The notes below the pieces were generated by a model. The model saw only the letters and a list, made by a program, of their open reading frames with translations, was not told where the DNA came from and did not search any database. The translations under genes were made by a program, and so were the position numbers. A DNA stretch of 64,000 bases from Hasllibacter sp. MH4015 (GTDB taxonomy: Bacteria; Pseudomonadota; Alphaproteobacteria; Rhodobacterales; Rhodobacteraceae): the NCBI RefSeq assembly GCF_020177575.1, contig NZ_JAHTBK010000001.1, positions 1,116,001 to 1,180,000 of the forward strand, written 5' to 3'. The stretch's first letter is position 1, and each line of letters starts with the position of its first letter. Shown here piece by piece: positions 60,671-64,000 of this stretch.

Positions 60671-62335
60671 ATGAACCTGATGCAGGACATGCCCCAGGGC
60701 GACATCGTGGTGTCCGACAAGGATTGGTGGCGCGGGGCGGTGATCTATCAGATCTATCCGCGCAGCTTCCAGGACAGCAACGGCGACGGGATCGGCGATC
60801 TGGCGGGGATCATTCACCGCATGGATCACATCGCCGATCTGGGCGTCGATGCGATTTGGATCAGCCCGTTCTTCCGGTCGCCCATGCTCGACTTCGGCTA
60901 TGACGTCAGTGATTATCGCGATGTCGATCCGATGTTCGGCACGCTTGGCGATTTCGACGCGCTGATCGCGCGGGCCCATTCGCTTGGGGTCAAGGTGCTG
61001 ATCGACCTGGTGCTTAGCCATACGTCGAACCAGCATCCCTGGTTCCAGGAAAGCGGATGCAGCCGGGAAAACCCCAAGGCCGATTGGTATGTCTGGGCCG
61101 ACGCGAAGCCCGATGGCAGCCCGCCGAACAATTGGCTGTCGATCTTCGGCGGCTCGGCCTGGGAATGGTCGGGCGACCGGATGCAGTATTATCTGCACAA
61201 TTTTCTGAAGGAACAGCCGGACCTGAACCTGCACAACGAACAGGTGCAGGACGAATTGCTGGCCGTGGCGAAATTCTGGCTGGATCGCGGGGTCGATGGC
61301 TTCCGTCTGGACACGATCAACTTCTACTTCCACGACAAGGAATTGCGCGACAATCCCGCGCTGGACCCCGAACAGCGCAACGCGACCATCGCGCCCGAGG
61401 TGAATCCCTATAATTGGCAAGATCACCTCTATGACAAGAACCAGCCCGAGAACCTCGATTTCCTGCGCCGCCTGCGCGCGTTGATGGACGAATACCCCGC
61501 CGCCACCGCGGTGGGCGAGGTGGGGGATGGGCAATACGGGCTCCAGATCCAGGCCGAATACACGAGCGGCAACGACAAGGTGCATATGTGCTATTCGTTC
61601 GAGTTCCTGTCGGGCCAGACGCCGTCGCCGGAACGCTTCGGGGGCGTGCTGGAGGATTACGAGCGCGAGATCGGGGACGGATGGGCCTGTTGGGCGTTTT
61701 CAAACCATGACGTCGTGCGCCATGCCAGCCGCTGGAACCTCGGCGAGGAGGCGCGCAGGCTTTACGCGGGCCTGCTGCTGTCGATGCGCGGCTCGATCTG
61801 CCTCTACCAGGGCGAAGAGCTTGGCCTGACGGAGGCTTACGTCGCCTTCGAGGATTTGCAGGACCCATACGGCATCCGGTTCTGGCCCAAGTTCAAGGGC
61901 CGCGACGGGTGCCGCACCCCGATGCCGTGGATTTCCGACAACCAGAATGGCGGGTTCACCGACAGCAAGCCGTGGCTGCCCATGGCCGTCGAGCACCTGG
62001 CGCGCGCCGTGGGCAACCAGGCCAAGGACACGGAGTCCATCTTGCATTTCTATCGCAAGATGATCGCGTTCCGCCAAAGCTACCCCGCGATGACAAAAGG
62101 GGCGCTGGAATTGCTGAGCCAATCGGACGGCATCCTGTCCTTCATCCGGACCTACGACGACCAGCAGGTCTTTTGCGCCTTCAACATGACGGGGGGGGCG
62201 TTGCCGATCGACGTGCCCGAAGGCGAATGGACACAAGACAAGGGCGCCCCCTTCACGGCGCTGGAAACCGACAAGGGCGTCACGCTGCCGCCCTTCCAAG
62301 CCTATTTCGCGGCCAAAGCCGCCGACACAGAATAA
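60671..62335 (+). CDS. aglA: GH13 alpha-glucosidase
   Basis: 554 residues from the ATG at 60671. The TIM-barrel amylase signature: YQIYPRSFQDSNGDGIGDL, nucleophile Asp214 (GFRLDT), acid/base Glu283 (AVGEVGD) and Asp347 (FSNHD). No signal peptide: it hydrolyses maltose, trehalose or sucrose-type sugars after import. Same place in the operon as aglA of other alphaproteobacteria. Confidence 0.94.
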   Translation: MNLMQDMPQGDIVVSDKDWWRGAVIYQIYPRSFQDSNGDGIGDLAGIIHRMDHIADLGVDAIWISPFFRSPMLDFGYDVSDYRDVDPMFGTLGDFDALIARAHSLGVKVLIDLVLSHTSNQHPWFQESGCSRENPKADWYVWADAKPDGSPPNNWLSIFGGSAWEWSGDRMQYYLHNFLKEQPDLNLHNEQVQDELLAVAKFWLDRGVDGFRLDTINFYFHDKELRDNPALDPEQRNATIAPEVNPYNWQDHLYDKNQPENLDFLRRLRALMDEYPAATAVGEVGDGQYGLQIQAEYTSGNDKVHMCYSFEFLSGQTPSPERFGGVLEDYEREIGDGWACWAFSNHDVVRHASRWNLGEEARRLYAGLLLSMRGSICLYQGEELGLTEAYVAFEDLQDPYGIRFWPKFKGRDGCRTPMPWISDNQNGGFTDSKPWLPMAVEHLARAVGNQAKDTESILHFYRKMIAFRQSYPAMTKGALELLSQSDGILSFIRTYDDQQVFCAFNMTGGALPIDVPEGEWTQDKGAPFTALETDKGVTLPPFQAYFAAKAADTE

Positions 62336-62353
62336 ACGGGAGGAGACGGGGAC

Positions 62354-63487
62354 ATGGCCAATCTGAAGCTGACCGACGTCGAGAAGACCTATGGCGGCAC
62401 CGTGCAGGTGCTCCGCGACATCAATCTGGACATCGAACAGGGCGAGTTGATCGTCTTCGTGGGCCCGTCGGGCTGCGGCAAGTCCACGCTTCTGCGGATG
62501 ATCGCGGGGCTGGAGCGGATCACCGGGGGGGAATTGGTGATCGACGACCAGGTGGTCAACGACATCCCGCCGTCCGAGCGCGGCATCGCCATGGTGTTCC
62601 AGTCCTACGCGCTCTACCCGCATATGACGGTGCGCGACAACATGGCCTTCGCGCTGAAGATCGCGGGCGACAGCCCGGACGAGATCAACCGCAAGGTGCA
62701 GGCGGCGGCGGAAAAGCTGCAACTGGAAAACTTCCTCGACCGTCTTCCCAAGGCGCTTTCCGGTGGTCAGCGGCAGCGGGTCGCCATCGGGCGGTCCATC
62801 GTGCGGGACCCGAAGGTGTATCTGTTCGATGAGCCGCTCTCCAACCTCGACGCCAGCTTGCGCGTCGCCACACGCATCCAGATCGCGCAGCTGAAGGAGG
62901 AAATGCCGGACAGCACGATGATCTACGTTACCCACGACCAGGTGGAGGCGATGACGCTCGCCTCCCGCATCGTGGTGCTGGCAGGCGGCGGCGTGGCGCA
63001 GGTGGGCAGCCCCCTGACGCTTTACGAGAAGCCGAACTCGACCTTCGTGGCGAAATTCATCGGCTCACCGGCCATGAATCTGATGCGCGGCAAGATCGTC
63101 GGCACCGGGGCCACTACGACGCTTGAAATGGAGCAGGGCGGGGGCACGATCACCTCCAACTATCCCTCCACCGACGCCGATATGGGCGCGGAGGTCGAAG
63201 TGGGTATTCGCCCCGAGGATATGGTAGAGGCTACGGGCTCAGACTTCGCCTATCACGGAACGGTGGAAATCACGGAAGCCTTGGGCGAGGTCACGCTGCT
63301 CTATTTCCAGCGCGCGAATGCGGAAGATGATCCCGTCATCGGCAAGCTCGCGGGTATCCACAAGAACCTGCGCGGCAATGACGTGAAGCTCACGGCGAGC
63401 GCCGACAAGGTGCACGTGTTCCGCGATGGCGTGAGCCTGCTCTACCGCGACGAGGCCGTGTTCCTGCCGGGTGTCCAGCCGCACTGA
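62354..63487 (+). CDS. aglK: Alpha-glucoside ABC transporter ATPase
   Basis: 377 residues, MalK-like. Walker [13 protein letters not shown]-loop [10 protein letters not shown], signature [20 protein letters not shown] and Walker [13 protein letters not shown], then a TOBE-type regulatory domain from about residue 235 ([10 protein letters not shown], and GIRPEDM). Drives sugar import through AglF/AglG. GGGAGGAG precedes the ATG; last gene of the operon. Confidence 0.95.
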   Translation: MANLKLTDVEKTYGGTVQVLRDINLDIEQGELIVFVGPSGCGKSTLLRMIAGLERITGGELVIDDQVVNDIPPSERGIAMVFQSYALYPHMTVRDNMAFALKIAGDSPDEINRKVQAAAEKLQLENFLDRLPKALSGGQRQRVAIGRSIVRDPKVYLFDEPLSNLDASLRVATRIQIAQLKEEMPDSTMIYVTHDQVEAMTLASRIVVLAGGGVAQVGSPLTLYEKPNSTFVAKFIGSPAMNLMRGKIVGTGATTTLEMEQGGGTITSNYPSTDADMGAEVEVGIRPEDMVEATGSDFAYHGTVEITEALGEVTLLYFQRANAEDDPVIGKLAGIHKNLRGNDVKLTASADKVHVFRDGVSLLYRDEAVFLPGVQPH

Positions 63488-63511
63488 CGCGCGCCCGGCC
63501 CAACGGTTCCG

Positions 63512-64000
63512 TCAGGGCACTTCACCGAGGTTGTCGGCCTTCTCCGCCCCGCGCACGCCCATCGGCTCACGCGGGCCGGTGGTCGTGTCGCGCCGGGTCT
63601 GGTGCTCCATCTCGGAATTGATCTCCGCCCCCAGCATGACGATCAGCGCCGACATCCAGAGCCAAGTCAGCAACACGATCACCGCGCCGATTGATCCATA
63701 GGTTTCGTTGTAGGAGCCGAAACTCTCCACGTAGATGGTGAAGGCGAAGGACCCCGCGACCCACAGGATCGCCGCGAGGGTTGCCCCGGGCGTCAGCCAG
63801 CGCCAGCGCGCGTCGTCCCGGTCCGGCCCCAGCCGGTAGATCACCGCAAGTCCCGCCAGCGTGAACAGCAACAACACGGGCCAGCGCGCCAACGACAGGA
63901 TCGTGTTGGCCGTCTCACCCAAGCCCACGGTCTCCAACACGATCGGCACGACGACAGCGGCCGCGATGCCAAGGATTACGCCCGCAGCGACCAGAAGCGT
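63512..64000 (-). CDS. YihY/BrkB-family membrane protein, amino end outside the window
   Basis: The frame stays open to base 64000; 162 carboxy-terminal residues are visible. Hydrophobic helices with LSLARWPVLLLFTLAGLAVIYRLGPDR and WLTPGATLAAILWVAGSFAFTIYVESFGSYNETYGSIGAVIVLLTWLWMSALIVMLGAEINSEME are the family's best-conserved part. Once thought to be RNase BN; the function is now considered unknown. The hydrophilic tail after the last helix is a normal feature. Confidence 0.9.
   Translation of the reverse strand, partial: TLLVAAGVILGIAAAVVVPIVLETVGLGETANTILSLARWPVLLLFTLAGLAVIYRLGPDRDDARWRWLTPGATLAAILWVAGSFAFTIYVESFGSYNETYGSIGAVIVLLTWLWMSALIVMLGAEINSEMEHQTRRDTTTGPREPMGVRGAEKADNLGEVP

Noticed and set aside
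53398-63487. Glucoside utilisation region as a novel system
   Set aside because: glk, GH1, LacI and aglEFGAK are a known arrangement in alphaproteobacteria.

Overview
The window reads as one contiguous piece of a high-GC alphaproteobacterial chromosome, most likely Rhodobacterales (Roseobacter/Rhodobacter relatives). The grounds are a C4-pathway 5-aminolevulinate synthase of 407 residues with Lys248, FnrL-type boxes of the form TTGAC-N4-ATCAA, an aglEFGAK operon in the order known from alphaproteobacteria, a leucyl/arginyl-tRNA-protein transferase of the bacterial Bpt type, and a TRAP transporter. I see no rRNA, tRNA, CRISPR array, insertion sequence or phage gene. About 60 protein genes fill most of the sequence.

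Layout. 1-5,100: end of a TRAP large permease, VOC protein, bpt, RDD protein, two DUF2852-like paralogues and an SRPBCC protein. 5,277-13,141: valine catabolism (3-hydroxyisobutyrate dehydrogenase, 3-hydroxyisobutyryl-CoA hydrolase, acyl-CoA dehydrogenase, mmsA) with a LysR regulator, interrupted by a YbdK-type ligase, a small secreted peptide and a STAS-sized protein. 13,226-21,816: housekeeping and envelope genes (CBS protein, coaD, two cyclophilins, DUF3179 protein, porin, uup, YdcZ-like protein, HExxH lipoprotein, cytochrome c, thioesterase). 21,817-23,316: a repeat-rich non-coding stretch beside an AT-rich DUF4145 gene. 23,361-35,834: parE, a Bcr/CflA-type exporter behind what looks like an attenuator, a lamin-tail/Hint protein, ppk2, a pilin-like protein, a DUF1007/NicO metal exporter, a MATE pump, an M20 peptidase and a cytochrome P460-like protein. 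35,911-43,035: hemA with an FnrL box, rodZ, ispG, rhodanese, FAD-linked oxidase and VIT protein. 43,032-47,328: polysaccharide tyrosine autokinase and a CapD/PglF-type epimerase.

47,441-63,487 is a carbohydrate region. A GntR repressor gene heads a leftward operon (GntR, Gfo/Idh/MocA, GlcNAc kinase, nagA). It diverges from a rightward pair, an SsuD-like flavin monooxygenase and a YdhF-like aldo/keto reductase, with a duplicated 10-bp sequence between them. Next come glk, a GH1 beta-glucosidase and a LacI regulator leftward, and aglEFGAK rightward, with a LacI-type palindrome just after a good promoter. A YihY/BrkB gene runs off the right edge.

The strongest candidate for something undescribed is the GntR divergon. 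Its genes make chemical sense as a route that removes sulfonate from a (possibly N-acetylated) sugar and then phosphorylates and deacetylates the product. The second is the short leader ORF with a Pro-Pro-Gly motif followed by an intrinsic terminator, directly ahead of the drug-exporter gene.
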